Part shown: positions 5,239 to 5,341 of the stretch, piece by piece
Layout: every line of letters begins with the position of its first letter
How positions within the stretch are numbered: position 1 is the stretch's first letter
Position numbers and translations under genes: made by a program
Notes under the pieces: model-generated
Told to the model about the DNA's origin: nothing
Seen by the model: only the letters and a program-made list of their open reading frames with translations
Databases searched by the model: none
Assembly: GCA_023142645.1 (NCBI GenBank)
Contig: JAGLJE010000109.1
Location: 1 to 5,341, forward strand
Reading direction: 5' to 3'
DNA length: 5,341 bases
DNA from: Candidatus Altimarinota bacterium
GTDB lineage: Bacteria; Patescibacteriota; Gracilibacteria; JAHISY01

Positions 5239-5267
5239 AAACTGTAATAAATTCAAACAAATTAATT

Positions 5268-5341
5268 TCACAACTTCCCCTTAGTCGAAGTCACTCTCTT
5301 CTTGTTTCGCACGTCAACCTCTACCGCCATTCGTAAACTCC
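5268..5341 (-). CDS. Possible C-terminal end of a gene entering from the right edge
   Basis: On the minus strand a frame is open from the window edge for 23 codons and ends in TGA at 5268-5270. The last residues read SLRMAVEVDVRNKK followed by RVTSTKGKL. An internal ATG (5328-5330) has no Shine-Dalgarno. A basic, serine/threonine-rich tail is plausible for the end of a real protein converging on rpsA. However, 23 open codons is easily chance, I recognise no family, and TGA is otherwise unused as a stop by the clear genes here. Confidence 0.2.
   Translation of the reverse strand, partial: SLRMAVEVDVRNKKRVTSTKGKL

Noticed and set aside
5021..5240. CRISPR array
   Set aside because: The repeats are few, short, imperfect and unevenly spaced, and no cas gene is present.
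1..5341. UGA recoding as in Gracilibacteria/Absconditabacteria (code 25)
   Set aside because: No in-frame TGA occurs in any of the clear genes and glycine is encoded by ordinary GGN codons. There is no evidence for recoding here.

Overview
The window looks like chromosomal DNA from a Candidate Phyla Radiation (Patescibacteria) bacterium, perhaps of the Peregrinibacteria/Gracilibacteria side. This is inferred from remembered protein families, not from a search. The main pointers are a four-domain ribosomal protein S1 of the CPR type (motif SQLAPEHYPRV in its second domain), an ECF sigma factor whose region 4.2 reads PMGSVATLVSRAKK, and a partner membrane protein of a kind I associate with CPR genomes. 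The intergenic DNA is AT-rich. The complete genes read through in the standard code with no in-frame TGA, so there is no sign of UGA recoding. The five clear stops are three TAA and two TAG.

Layout, left to right. (1) 1-318 is the C-terminal end of a plus-strand membrane protein of the MgtC/SapB group (DUF4010 part). (2) 319-522 is non-coding and holds an imperfect hairpin and a possible promoter for gdhA. (3) 523-1863 is gdhA, a full-length NADP-type glutamate dehydrogenase. It is well conserved apart from a five-residue patch beside the catalytic lysine. (4) 1864-2249 is non-coding, with a long imperfect hairpin and, about 250 bases beyond gdhA, a good rho-independent terminator. (5) 2250-3527, minus strand, is a two-gene operon: an ECF sigma factor followed after 9 bases by a three-helix membrane protein with a putative external OB-like domain, a candidate anti-sigma factor. 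(6) 3528-3712 is a divergent promoter region with a good promoter for S1 and a 17-codon reading frame whose stop overlaps the S1 start as ATGA. (7) 3713-4951 is rpsA, followed by a terminator. (8) 4952-5341 is non-coding and repeat-rich, with two REP-like palindromes, short direct repeats, and possibly the last codons of a minus-strand gene entering from the right edge.

How the parts relate. gdhA joins ammonium and 2-oxoglutarate into glutamate, and rpsA encodes an mRNA-binding ribosomal protein. Neither is obviously tied to the sigma operon, which is probably an envelope-stress or surface-signal module. None of the four complete genes has a Shine-Dalgarno sequence in front of its start, which suggests S1-assisted or short-leader initiation is common here. 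The parts most worth following up are the sigma/membrane-protein pair, the altered GDH signature, and the leader reading frame touching the S1 start.
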